Shown here piece after piece: positions 1 to 7,780 of a stretch of 19,796 nucleotides of DNA (position 1 is its first letter; every line of letters starts with the position of its first letter). The translations under genes were made by a program, and so were the position numbers. The notes below the pieces were generated by a model that saw only the letters and a list, made by a program, of their open reading frames with translations, was not told the DNA's origin and made no database searches. This DNA is from ANME-2 cluster archaeon (GTDB lineage Archaea > Halobacteriota > Methanosarcinia > Methanosarcinales > Methanocomedenaceae), in the NCBI GenBank assembly GCA_023544495.1, contig JAMJFV010000018.1, positions 1 through 19,796 of the forward strand, written 5' to 3'.

Positions 1-290
1 AATTTACTTCTTTTAATTAATATTAATACATTACTAATCTTAACGATATGTTTAAATATTATAATACACTAGTCAGATGTCGGCTACCTAGTAATAGGAC
101 ATCACCAAATCATGGAAATTTCCCCTATCTCATTAAACTCCAGCCTTTTAATTGAACTCGGTCTTACTCAATAATCTACAATTATGGGGTAAATTAAATC
201 CGTTACATTTCAATGGGGCTGCAAGGGTTATGCTGGAAATTCTAACATGAAAAGCCATATCCGCAATAACAATAGGCAGGAGGCAGAATC
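1..290. other. Non-coding leader region upstream of the FMN protein
   Basis: No convincing gene is visible on either strand. The first ~70 bases are AT-rich and could hold a promoter (TTTAAATATTATAATA around 50-65), but there is no defined TATA/BRE pair that I can assign to the GTG at 291. The only clear signal is the Shine-Dalgarno AGGAGG at 278-283, seven bases before that GTG. Confidence 0.5.
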
Positions 291-1880
291 GTGAATCTTA
301 GAACACCAAACGCAAATGAAGCTACCGGAACATCAAACCGCTCGAGAAGCGTGGCTCCGGTATCAGGAATATGCACCCGCTGTATCGATGGATGCAGGGG
401 CAACTGCGAGATATTCAAAGCTACATTCAGGGGCAGGGAAGTACTTTACCCCGGACCCTTTGGAGAGAGTACAGCAGGAGCAGATAAGAACTACCCAATC
501 GACTATTCCCACGTGAATATCCATGGATATGCAGTGGGTGCATTCGGTCTGCCCGCTGGAGTAGAGCCGGGACCGGATACAGCTTTTTTCCCTAACGTGG
601 ATACAGAGACCGAATACGGCTGGGACCATAAGGTGAAGATGAAAGTACCCATTTTTACAGGCGCACTGGGTTCCACTGACATCGCACGGAAGAACTGGGA
701 ACATTTCGCAGTGGGTGCAGCCATCTCAGGCATCACCCTGGTATGCGGCGAGAACGTCTGCGGCATTGACCCCGAACTGGAACTCAATGCAAAAGGTAAG
801 ATAAGCAAATCCCCGGAGATGGACCGCAGGATCGAGACCTACAATAAGTTCCATGATGGATACGGTGAGATACTGGTCCAGATGAACGTGGAAGATACCA
901 GTCTGGGTGTAGCCGAATATGTGAGCAGTAAACACAACCTGGAAACCATCGAACTCAAATGGGGCCAGGGTGCAAAATGCATAGGCGGCGAGATTAAAGT
1001 GAAAGAGATCGAACAGGCAATTGAGCTTAAGAAGCGGGGATATTTAGTTACTCCTGATCCTGAAGCCCATGATATACAAGAAGCATATAAGATAGGTGCC
1101 ATTCGCGAGTTCGAGAGGCATTCCCGCCTGGGATTTGTTACCAAAGAAGGTTTCATGGAAGAGATCGACAGGCTGCACGACCTTGGATTCAAGCGTATCA
1201 CACTTAAGACCGGAGCCTACCCAATGGTGGAGACTGCCATGGCACTGGCATACAGTTCTGAGGCAAAGATCGACCTGCTCACTTTCGATGGTGCACCGGG
1301 CGGTACCGGCATGAGCCCCTGGCCGATGATGAACGAATGGGGTACGCCTACATTCTATCTCCAAGCTCAGGTCCACCAGTTCGCAGAGATCCTCAAGACA
1401 CGGGGTAAGAGAGTACCTGACCTGGCAATGGCTGGCGGGTTCTCAAGCGAGGACGGCGTATTCAAGGCCATTGCGATGGGCGCACCTGATGTGAAAGCGG
1501 TATGCATGGGCCGCGGATTGATGATACCGGGCATGGTTGGCAAGAACATTAGCAAATGGATCCAAGAGGATGACCTGCCCAAGACCGTGTCCCAGTACGG
1601 ACGAAGGCCCGAGGAGATTTTTGTTCATTATGAGGAACTGGTTGACCGGTTCGGCAGCGATATCAAGGACATCCCTCTGGGGGCCCTGGGTATCTACAGT
1701 TATGCCCAGAAGACCAGGACCGGACTGCAGCAGATCATGGCCGGCAGCAGGAACTTTAACCTTTCTACTATTTCACGGAAAGATGTTACCTGCCTGACCG
1801 AAGAGGCTGCAAAGGTTTCAGGTATTCCCTACATTATGGATTCCTTCAGGGAAGAAGCAGAAGCTGTCCTGATGGAATAG
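291..1880 (+). CDS. FMN-binding glutamate synthase-like protein
   Basis: 529 residues; GTG start chosen because AGGAGG lies 7 nt upstream. The central and C-terminal part matches the FMN-binding (TIM-barrel) domain of glutamate synthase large subunits: QGAKCIGGEIKVKEI (about residues 226-240) and the glycine-rich DGAPGGTGMSP starting at D333. By family this domain reduces 2-iminoglutarate with electrons through FMN. The protein lacks the glutaminase domain. Where classical GltB has a C-x5-C-x4-C 3Fe-4S motif it has only C405 (VCMGRGLMIPG). Instead there is an N-terminal C28-x2-C31-x3-C35-x3-C39 cluster, which I recall as a feature of methanogen homologues. The true substrate is therefore uncertain; it may be a redox enzyme other than glutamate synthase. 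It is a monocistronic unit closed by the hairpin at 1916-1956. Confidence 0.85.
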   Translation: MNLRTPNANEATGTSNRSRSVAPVSGICTRCIDGCRGNCEIFKATFRGREVLYPGPFGESTAGADKNYPIDYSHVNIHGYAVGAFGLPAGVEPGPDTAFFPNVDTETEYGWDHKVKMKVPIFTGALGSTDIARKNWEHFAVGAAISGITLVCGENVCGIDPELELNAKGKISKSPEMDRRIETYNKFHDGYGEILVQMNVEDTSLGVAEYVSSKHNLETIELKWGQGAKCIGGEIKVKEIEQAIELKKRGYLVTPDPEAHDIQEAYKIGAIREFERHSRLGFVTKEGFMEEIDRLHDLGFKRITLKTGAYPMVETAMALAYSSEAKIDLLTFDGAPGGTGMSPWPMMNEWGTPTFYLQAQVHQFAEILKTRGKRVPDLAMAGGFSSEDGVFKAIAMGAPDVKAVCMGRGLMIPGMVGKNISKWIQEDDLPKTVSQYGRRPEEIFVHYEELVDRFGSDIKDIPLGALGIYSYAQKTRTGLQQIMAGSRNFNLSTISRKDVTCLTEEAAKVSGIPYIMDSFREEAEAVLME

Positions 1881-1915
1881 AACCTTCACATAGGACAATA
1901 AAAGAGCACATTGAG

Positions 1916-1956
1916 GACGTTGCTCTCAAAGAGGGCAGCGTCAAGCTCATTTTTTT
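1916..1956 (+). terminator. Intrinsic-type terminator after the FMN protein
   Basis: Twelve-base-pair stem GACGTTGCTCTC / GAGGGCAGCGTC (two G-U pairs) with an AAA loop at 1916-1942, followed by AAGCTCA and seven T residues (1950-1956). It lies 36 bases after the stop codon of the FMN-binding protein. Confidence 0.75.
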
Positions 1957-2074
1957 AGGTCGATGTAGTTTTCGAACAACCTACGGCTGGATTTGAATGT
2001 TTAACTGTTATAAGGTCAGGCATTGCCTGTAGAACTTGCGCAGTTACCAGATACCAAAGGACGTGTGAAGTGCA

Positions 2075-2437
2075 GTGAATACTGACAGGCTGGTTCCCGG
2101 TGCCAGCTGTTTGAATCCTGAGAGGGCAAACAGGGAGAAAACAATACCTCCAAACATACCGTTCACCTTCGTCAATGCAATATTCGGGACCTCACTCCTT
2201 CTAAGTGACCTGTATTTCCGAGACATCAAACCTGGCAACCTGGCAGTATCCACTGGCATCGTAAACCTGGTATCGGCCCCACTGGGTGGGCTTCCCATGT
2301 GCCACGGCTCATCAGGAGTAGCATCTCACTATAAATTCGGTGCAAGGACAGGGGGCTCAAATATCATTATGGGTGTGGTGTTGATCATGGCTGTTTATTT
2401 ATTCCAGCTGAATTCCTGGTACAGTGCATTAACTTAA
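2075..2437 (+). pseudogene. Remnant of a MOT1-type molybdate/sulfate transporter
   Basis: The frame encodes about 120 residues, beginning at a GTG without a convincing Shine-Dalgarno. Residues from about 25 on resemble the second half of MOT1-family (SulP-like) molybdate transporters: IPFTFVNAIFGTSLLLSDL, then the family signature GGLPMCHGSSGVASHYKFGA followed by RTGGSNIIMG. Full-length family members have roughly 350-450 residues and about ten membrane helices. Here the first half and the last helices are missing, and no remaining part is visible in the flanking frames. I read this as a decayed internal fragment. A short functional protein is unlikely but not excluded. No transposase is visible next to it. 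Confidence 0.7.
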
Positions 2438-2516
2438 GAGAAGTTTAGGACTTTTGCGACAATCTCTGAAACGTTACTCAATTTCGATACATTTTTCTCT
2501 AAACTAATCGAAATAC

Positions 2517-2532
2517 ATATATATATATATAT
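2517..2532. repeat. (AT)8 microsatellite
   Basis: Uninterrupted AT dinucleotide run inside the 237-base AT-rich intergenic stretch before the CARDB-like gene. It may act as a promoter element, but it is too far from the 2675 start to be its TATA box. Confidence 0.6.
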
Positions 2533-2674
2533 TCCATACTATTTTAATGTACATTTCAATCGATAAACAGGCACAATAGACTGCATAAATTTGTATCATA
2601 ATGATTATTTACATGGTGTTTTCAAAACAATATCTATTTATGCGTTAATAATTTATTGATGGCAATTACCGAAA

Positions 2675-3943
2675 ATGAGTAGAAAATCAGCCCTTATTGG
2701 AATATTGTTCATAATGCTATTATTAGCACCATTAGTTGATGCTACGAACTACACTGAAACTATATACTTCACTCTTTCTGACGGTAAAACACCCCGCGAT
2801 AGCAATGTGTATGTACCGGGCAGTACTATTAATGTATACTCGCACAGGAACCTTCAATATAACTTTAATCGTATCGTGGCTTATGATTACCTGTTCCTGA
2901 TAAAAGACCCGAACGATAATCCTGTGCATATCCAGATACAAAAGGACCGGTCAAGGACGTATGGTAAGGAAACATCGGCTTTTTTTACAAAAAAGATACC
3001 TCCCGAGTGGATAGATGGAGAATATAGTATCAAGATATTCCAGATGGATAGAACGAACAATACATATGCTACGAAAAAGTTTATTACAGCAATCGATCCC
3101 AGGATGAGTGATAGCGAGGTTAATCATCTGGAAGAATTCTTTTCAACCTATGATGAAGACACTTTGATCGATGAAGGTTTGCTGATTCCCCGCAGTCATG
3201 CTCTTGTAGTTGAAAAAGAACTCGAGATAATTATTGATAGGTCGGCAAAGCCGTATTTTGTCAAAGAGATCATCGTGCCCGAACATGTGCCACCTGAATC
3301 TGGGGTGAATGTAAAAGTGTTAATTGCGAATGAAAATCCGGTCAGTGTTAAGGACAGCATAACACCAGTATTAAATGGAAAAACGATTCCAGAGGTTAGT
3401 TTTAATTTACAGCCCAATACGATCAACGAGGTATATTTTTCAATAATTCAATCCAATCCGGGTAATAATAATCTGGAATTTGGCTCAAAGAATGCGAGCT
3501 ATGAAGTTGAAGCAATTCCTATGAAGCCTACCGAATTCATTTATAATGAACTTCAGGTAGATAGGATAAAGTATTTTAAAGGCGAAAATGTAACGGTTTC
3601 TGTAGGGGTGTTCAACACAGGTGAGAATGGCACTCTGCCAGTAGTTTTACTGCTAAATGATGAAGTTAAGGTTACCAGGAATGTTTCATTAGGATATGGA
3701 CAGTCTGAAATAGTTCAATTTAACATATCCATAGATACGCCAGGAATATATCAGGCAAAGATCCAGGGTAAAGAATTTAAGAAAGTGATCGTTGTACAGG
3801 ATGGAGGATCTCCTGATAATTTAAATGATACAACCAATGAAACCAAGAGCGATAATGGTTTTTCTATTCCGTCGATATCAGGATCGGTTGTCATATTTGC
3901 CATGGTGATGATCTCACGACATCTTAACAAAAGACGAAAATGA
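2675..3943 (+). CDS. Secreted, C-terminally anchored Ig-like (CARDB-like) surface protein
   Basis: 422 residues. An N-terminal signal peptide (hydrophobic 7-20, likely cut after LVDA at 23) is followed by a β-rich domain (about 25-145). Two further β-sandwich segments follow (about 185-275 and 285-375), with the alternating pattern of CARDB/APHP adhesion-type modules (VNVKVLIANENPVSVKDSI; VTVSVGVFNTGENGTLPVVL). A C-terminal hydrophobic helix (about 398-415) precedes a basic HLNKRRK tail, so the protein is probably displayed outside and anchored in the membrane. Many NxS/T sequons (NYT, NNT, NGT, NVS, NIS, NDT, NET) suggest AglB-dependent glycosylation. No Shine-Dalgarno is seen. A TTAATAATTTATT element about 24 bases upstream of ATG fits a leaderless transcript. 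It converges on the octaheme gene. Function unknown. Confidence 0.8.
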   Translation: MSRKSALIGILFIMLLLAPLVDATNYTETIYFTLSDGKTPRDSNVYVPGSTINVYSHRNLQYNFNRIVAYDYLFLIKDPNDNPVHIQIQKDRSRTYGKETSAFFTKKIPPEWIDGEYSIKIFQMDRTNNTYATKKFITAIDPRMSDSEVNHLEEFFSTYDEDTLIDEGLLIPRSHALVVEKELEIIIDRSAKPYFVKEIIVPEHVPPESGVNVKVLIANENPVSVKDSITPVLNGKTIPEVSFNLQPNTINEVYFSIIQSNPGNNNLEFGSKNASYEVEAIPMKPTEFIYNELQVDRIKYFKGENVTVSVGVFNTGENGTLPVVLLLNDEVKVTRNVSLGYGQSEIVQFNISIDTPGIYQAKIQGKEFKKVIVVQDGGSPDNLNDTTNETKSDNGFSIPSISGSVVIFAMVMISRHLNKRRK

Positions 3944-3994
3944 CAATCATTTGACACTTATTTTTAACGATAATGTACCCTGGATTACAATCAG

Positions 3995-4882
3995 TTATGT
4001 TATAATGACATCTGAACCGGGTTCAAGATACACTTTGAAATTCGTTGTCGTATTGTTTGCAGGTACATAAGGAACTGAAGTCTTATGACATCCAAGACAA
4101 ATATTTCCCTTAATGTTTAACGGATAATTGTTGATCGACCCTATAATACTGGCATTATGGGTGGAATGGCAACTGACACACGTTGATGAGTTTGATGCAT
4201 GCTGGATACGTCCCACCGGACCATAGTTGTCATGGCAAAAAATACAGTTCGATGATACAGAATGGAATGTGGTGTTCACAGGATAATGCCCTCCTGCACC
4301 AATCGCTGTGGTTATATCAGTATGGCACTCAGTGCAACCTACATCAGCTCCGCTTTGAATGGTATGTAATCCATTATTGCCATTTAGAACGGCATTATAG
4401 GTTGTTCTCGTTCCTTCCTGAAAATTCTGGATTGTCCAGGTGCCACTATCATTGACCACTTCGTATTCAATGAATTCGGGCCTCGAATACACAAAGCTTT
4501 TATTGGAATCACTGTGACACATATGACAGGCCTCATTTGCGGATAACATGGAATTATCAAGGATTGCCGTCTGATAAAAGTTCTTGTGGGAATCGTTCTG
4601 TGAGATGAACTGGTCATCGACATCAGGGTGACAATCGTCGCATGCATTATTGACGGAAGTATGCCCCAGGAAGGATGGATCAGTGATCGAAATATAATAA
4701 TGGCACAGAATGCATTCATATGTTGCCATAACAGTATTTCCCTGCCTGACATCCTGTTCTATACCGGGATGACATGCCACACAATTTTTTGTTTCATAGG
4801 AGTGCTGTCCTGAGAAGTAAGACATGGTATTGGGAATGGCAATTAATGCTATGGCAATGAGAAACAATACAAGTTTTTTCAA
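3995..4882 (-). CDS. Secreted octaheme c-type cytochrome
   Basis: 295 residues with a signal peptide (hydrophobic 4-16, probable mature N-terminus at SYFSGQH around 21) and eight CXXCH motifs: C34-H38, C57-H61, C81-H85, C119-H123, C183-H187, C213-H217, C235-H239 and C262-H266. No membrane anchor follows, so it is extracellular or on the surface. Many additional His residues could be distal ligands. Residues about 20-165 align in motif order with the tetraheme protein at 5675-6253: Y-F-x-G-Q-H before heme 1, NFYQTAILDNS / NAWYQAALANS before heme 4, and NE[AV]C at heme 4. The C-terminal half adds four more hemes. The start is TTG, one base after the TGA of the signal peptidase gene, so the two are translationally coupled. 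A role as electron-transfer conduit or filament adaptor is inferred. Confidence 0.88.
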   Translation of the reverse strand: MKKLVLFLIAIALIAIPNTMSYFSGQHSYETKNCVACHPGIEQDVRQGNTVMATYECILCHYYISITDPSFLGHTSVNNACDDCHPDVDDQFISQNDSHKNFYQTAILDNSMLSANEACHMCHSDSNKSFVYSRPEFIEYEVVNDSGTWTIQNFQEGTRTTYNAVLNGNNGLHTIQSGADVGCTECHTDITTAIGAGGHYPVNTTFHSVSSNCIFCHDNYGPVGRIQHASNSSTCVSCHSTHNASIIGSINNYPLNIKGNICLGCHKTSVPYVPANNTTTNFKVYLEPGSDVIIT

Positions 4883-4883
4883 T

Positions 4884-5603
4884 TCAACCGCCTTTAAATA
4901 TATCTAATACTGAATATAGCAGTACTAGGATAAATATCACTACCCCATATGAACGTACCATGGCAAATAATTTTTTGGCAATGCCGTATTCGTCTCCATA
5001 ATCAGTATTGATGGTTGATTTCTGTTCGAATTCGTCCCCGACAATAAAATAATTGCCGACATCCGGGATAACGATGGGTTTTTCGAACAGTATGATGGCC
5101 CGGGAAAGGATATCCTCTTCCTGGATGGTCCAACTGTCCGGTTCATTCCTGGCATCTCCTTTGGTCTTTATTCCAATTGGTGTAATGTCATAGACCCTAT
5201 GGGTCACAGGATATGGTAATTGGGGCGGATCGAACATAATAATGTCTCCAACCTCAATATCTCCCACCGAGGTCATTAAAATAAGGTCGCCCTTATTTAC
5301 TGTGCCGGTCATGCTCCCTGTCATAACCGCAGCAAATAACAGGATATGAGACAACAGCATATAAGCAATAAGTATATTCACCGCTATGAATCCTATCTCA
5401 GCGATCAATACGAACGTTTTATCAGGAGAGTGACATTTTGATCGTATCTGGTCAATCTTTTTTTTTCTCGAATTACGGTGGTATCGTCTCTGGAGAAATA
5501 GAAAAGGCCGAAGATATGTTGTTCCATTGTTATTTCGATTATAGAAAAGAGCAAATAAACATATCAGAAAAAAAATCCAAAAAATTACGAAGAACAGATT
5601 CAT
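4884..5603 (-). CDS. Signal peptidase I, archaeal/Sec11 type
   Basis: 239 residues. An N-terminal membrane helix (about 2-20) is followed by a basic cytoplasmic stretch (RRYHRNSRKKK), a second helix (about 65-92), the catalytic domain and a C-terminal helix (about 215-235). Family boxes are visible: the Ser nucleophile in MTGSMTGTVNKGDLILM, the Sec11-type His in VTHRVYDI replacing bacterial Lys, and GDARNEPDSWTI carrying the acidic residues. It removes signal peptides at the outer membrane face. Its location between two secreted cytochrome genes suggests it processes them, or simply supplies secretion capacity. It overlaps nothing but is one base from the octaheme start. Upstream, a terminator hairpin ends two bases before the ATG, leaving no room for a Shine-Dalgarno. 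Confidence 0.88.
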   Translation of the reverse strand: MNLFFVIFWIFFLICLFALFYNRNNNGTTYLRPFLFLQRRYHRNSRKKKIDQIRSKCHSPDKTFVLIAEIGFIAVNILIAYMLLSHILLFAAVMTGSMTGTVNKGDLILMTSVGDIEVGDIIMFDPPQLPYPVTHRVYDITPIGIKTKGDARNEPDSWTIQEEDILSRAIILFEKPIVIPDVGNYFIVGDEFEQKSTINTDYGDEYGIAKKLFAMVRSYGVVIFILVLLYSVLDIFKGG

Positions 5604-5605
5604 TT

Positions 5606-5640
5606 AAAAAAAAAATAGTTGAGGTCTGTGAGACCCCAAC
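5606..5640 (-). terminator. Hairpin terminator/attenuator between tetraheme and signal peptidase genes
   Basis: On the minus strand GTTGGGGTCT-CAC-AGACCTCAAC forms a 10-bp stem (one G-U pair) with a 3-base loop, followed by TA and a run of ten T residues. The T run ends two bases before the ATG of the signal peptidase gene. It should end most tetraheme transcripts, with read-through feeding the downstream peptidase and octaheme genes. The plus-strand flank (CTTTTATTT) could also work, but there is no plus-strand gene to terminate. Confidence 0.75.
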
Positions 5641-5674
5641 CTTTTATTTAGAATTCCAATCTCGATTTATGTTT

Positions 5675-6253
5675 CTATACCGTTGCATTCAATGTTCTGC
5701 CAGCATCATTTGAGTTTGAGAACGTACCAGTAGACTGGTTGTAAGTCATATTGGAGGCTCCTCCAATCCACTGAATTGTCACAGCTGTATGGGTATGACA
5801 TGCTATACAAACTTCATTTGCACCGTTCTTCAGCGTTGTGTCGCTGTTTGCCAGTGCAGCCTGATACCAGGCATTGTGTGCTGCTGTTGGATCAGTGATA
5901 TCGTGATTACCATTTGGTCCTGCCTGTTGTATACCCAATTGACTGTTATGACAGTCCATACATTCCACAGCTGTTGATGCGTGACCTTCTTTGGTTGATG
6001 GGTTCTGATTAATATTAGTACCACCCATTGCCGTTGTGACATGACAGTCACGACAGTCAATGGTCTGGTGTGGTTTTAATCCTACATTATTCGCAATATA
6101 GAATTCGTCATTAATGGAAGTATGACATTTTGTACAATCCACATCTTCTCCTGCAACAAAAACGTGCTGCCCGTCAAAGTATGCCAGGGTTGCTGGCAGG
6201 GCAAACATTCCTACAGCTACTATAGCTGCAACTACGAGTCCAATCTTATTCAT
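5675..6253 (-). CDS. Secreted tetraheme c-type cytochrome, candidate extracellular cytochrome filament subunit
   Basis: 192 residues from the ATG at 6253. I prefer this start over the ATG at 6259 because the Shine-Dalgarno AGGAG (6261-6265) is 7 nt from it and only 1 nt from the other. A clear signal peptide (about 5-24, cut after ATLA) gives a mature start YFDGQH. Four CXXCH motifs: C40-H44, C67-H71, C98-H102, C149-H153. Free His at 30, 62, 91, 117, 126 and 155 suffice for bis-His ligation of all four hemes. There is no membrane anchor, and the Asn/Thr/Ser/Gly-rich tail lacks heme motifs. Size, four hemes and lack of anchor match what is known of archaeal tetraheme cytochrome nanowire subunits (Archaeoglobus and Pyrobaculum ECNs). 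That assignment is inference from architecture. It is probably the most highly expressed gene of the cluster given its own promoter and terminator. Confidence 0.88.
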   Translation of the reverse strand: MNKIGLVVAAIVAVGMFALPATLAYFDGQHVFVAGEDVDCTKCHTSINDEFYIANNVGLKPHQTIDCRDCHVTTAMGGTNINQNPSTKEGHASTAVECMDCHNSQLGIQQAGPNGNHDITDPTAAHNAWYQAALANSDTTLKNGANEVCIACHTHTAVTIQWIGGASNMTYNQSTGTFSNSNDAGRTLNATV

Positions 6254-6309
6254 ATTCATTCTCCTATTCCATCTGGGATTAACCCAAACTAATGTTATAT
6301 ATGTTATTT

Positions 6310-6375
6310 TCATAGAATATATAATTATCGAAATTGTCACCGATTCTTAAAAAATATATAAATATAAAAATATTA
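6310..6375 (-). promoter_or_regulatory. Probable promoter region of the tetraheme cytochrome gene
   Basis: AT-rich stretch with TATA-like elements on the minus strand (TTTATATATTTTTT near 6350-6365 and TTATATATTC near 6316-6326), 60-110 bases before the start codon. The exact box cannot be chosen from sequence alone. Confidence 0.35.
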
Positions 6376-6480
6376 ATTGTATTGAATCAAAACACGATAA
6401 TTAGAGACGTATTTTCCGGTGAGATCCAATAATTCTTACTGTAAAATCGTTACATATAATATTCCAAAAATATATCGTTT

Positions 6481-6906
6481 TTATTTCCAGTAAAACTCAC
6501 TTTTATCCCTGAATATTACAGTCCCATTCTCATCATAGATATACGTAATAACCATAATAGTATCATTTGATATGGGATATTTTTCATCCCGAAATCCCAT
6601 GAGAATTTCATATTCCCCTGGTCCATCATAATTCATAATCCCCCAATCAGTATAATAAATTCCATTTATAGCTGCATGCGAAGCTATCAAAGGATAGTCC
6701 TGCAATTCTGATTGAGGTCGCTTCAGATACGGCGTCTGTGACTGTCCTACCGATTTATCGATGACGAGGATTTCATTGTCAACTTCAATAAATTCAAATG
6801 TTGCCTTTACTATTGGCACCTTTTCGGAAGCATCAAAGAAATTTATGCCAAAGATAAATATTATTATTAATGCCACTCCTGCAAAGATGATATATCTGGT
6901 ATTCAC
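6481..6906 (-). CDS. Small membrane-anchored extracytoplasmic protein, unknown function
   Basis: 141 residues. One N-terminal hydrophobic segment (about 5-23) acts as a signal anchor or signal peptide; the rest is a soluble mixed α/β domain, ending in KSEFYWK. It contains no heme motif, no Cys and two NxS/T sequons (NDT, NGT). I do not recognise the family. GTG start; no Shine-Dalgarno is visible. A TATATTTATC element about 25-32 bases upstream (around 6930-6940) fits a leaderless transcript. It lies upstream of and in the same direction as the tetraheme gene, separated by about 220 AT-rich bases, so it may be an accessory factor of the cytochrome cluster. Confidence 0.65.
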   Translation of the reverse strand: MNTRYIIFAGVALIIIFIFGINFFDASEKVPIVKATFEFIEVDNEILVIDKSVGQSQTPYLKRPQSELQDYPLIASHAAINGIYYTDWGIMNYDGPGEYEILMGFRDEKYPISNDTIMVITYIYDENGTVIFRDKSEFYWK

Positions 6907-7090
6907 ACATTAGAATTATTAAGTCACATAGATAAATATATCGATTCACTCCGGCCTTGTGGGAAAATCAATCGAATTCACATACCAAACCTGTATAGTG
7001 AAAAGGTTAATAGTTACAATAACATATATTATTAAACCAGAATATATAGGCATAATTATATTTAATAAATGCAATTATAGAAAGGGCATC

Positions 7091-7780
7091 ATGAAGAATT
7101 CAGGTTTCACATTCGTAGTATTAATAATGGTTATTTCACTGCTCATGGTAATTGAAACGCCATCATCGTCAGCAGCAGGCACAATTGAAAAAGATACCCC
7201 CGATTATACCTTTCCGTATGAAAGACCCGGATGGTCAGGTGATCTGCGGCATGGTGGAGCAAAATGTTTTCAGTGTCATTTTTCGCTCATCGAAATTGAG
7301 AGGGCGTATGGAATCCAGTGTAAATGTCACTATCTGGAGAACAATGACTGGGATTTAAAAGTTGACATTCAGAAAGTACAGGAGATCCATGGCAATAGCC
7401 CCTGTATCCGGTGCCATGTTGGAATTGTCGAACAATTAGGGGACAATGATATTCATTTCCTTCACAGTAATAAAAAATGCGATGTTTGCCATGTTGCGAA
7501 AGAACGATTGATACGACCGAACACTACTGATTGCAATGTTTGCCATCCCAATGGTCCACATGGTTCTCATGAAAATCTGAGCAGTTTATGTGTTCTCTGT
7601 CATGGTGAATACGGGCTGAGCTTCACAACTAAACCTGATAGTGAAATTCTTGATGCGTTGGAAAAATCATCAAATATCTCTTCTGCCCCGGTAAGAGAGG
7701 CAGGAGGTATCCCGACAATTGCTGATGTGATTTCACTACTATTTAAAAAATTGATTGAGGTACAATGGCCAACCATTTAA
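7091..7780 (+). CDS. Secreted multiheme cytochrome c with five CXXCH and one CXCH motif
   Basis: 229 residues from the ATG at 7091; an in-frame GTG at 6959 would put 44 extra residues before an otherwise perfect signal peptide, so I reject it. Signal peptide about 1-29 (hydrophobic 8-21, SSSAAG). Canonical heme motifs: C59-H63, C105-H109, C130-H134, C148-H152, C167-H171. In addition C77-K-C79-H80 has only one residue between the cysteines. Several further His residues (H54, H100, H122, H125, H157, H160) are possible distal ligands. After the last heme a linker leads to an amphipathic C-terminal segment (about 207-227). The stop overlaps the next gene by 16 bases, so the product probably acts with the six-TM protein. 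It differs from the tetra/octaheme pair and could be a membrane-proximal electron carrier. Confidence 0.82.
   Translation: MKNSGFTFVVLIMVISLLMVIETPSSSAAGTIEKDTPDYTFPYERPGWSGDLRHGGAKCFQCHFSLIEIERAYGIQCKCHYLENNDWDLKVDIQKVQEIHGNSPCIRCHVGIVEQLGDNDIHFLHSNKKCDVCHVAKERLIRPNTTDCNVCHPNGPHGSHENLSSLCVLCHGEYGLSFTTKPDSEILDALEKSSNISSAPVREAGGIPTIADVISLLFKKLIEVQWPTI

Noticed and set aside
2044..2298. 84-residue minus-strand ORF with a hydrophobic stretch
   Set aside because: It is the antisense frame of the MOT1 remnant; the plus-strand frame carries a clear family signature.
1881..2674. Insertion sequence around the MOT1 remnant
   Set aside because: I found no transposase fragment, terminal inverted repeats or target duplication.
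6959..7090. Upstream GTG start for the five-CXXCH cytochrome (44 extra residues)
   Set aside because: The extra part lies in AT-rich promoter-like DNA with no Shine-Dalgarno and would bury a normal signal peptide that begins at the ATG at 7091.
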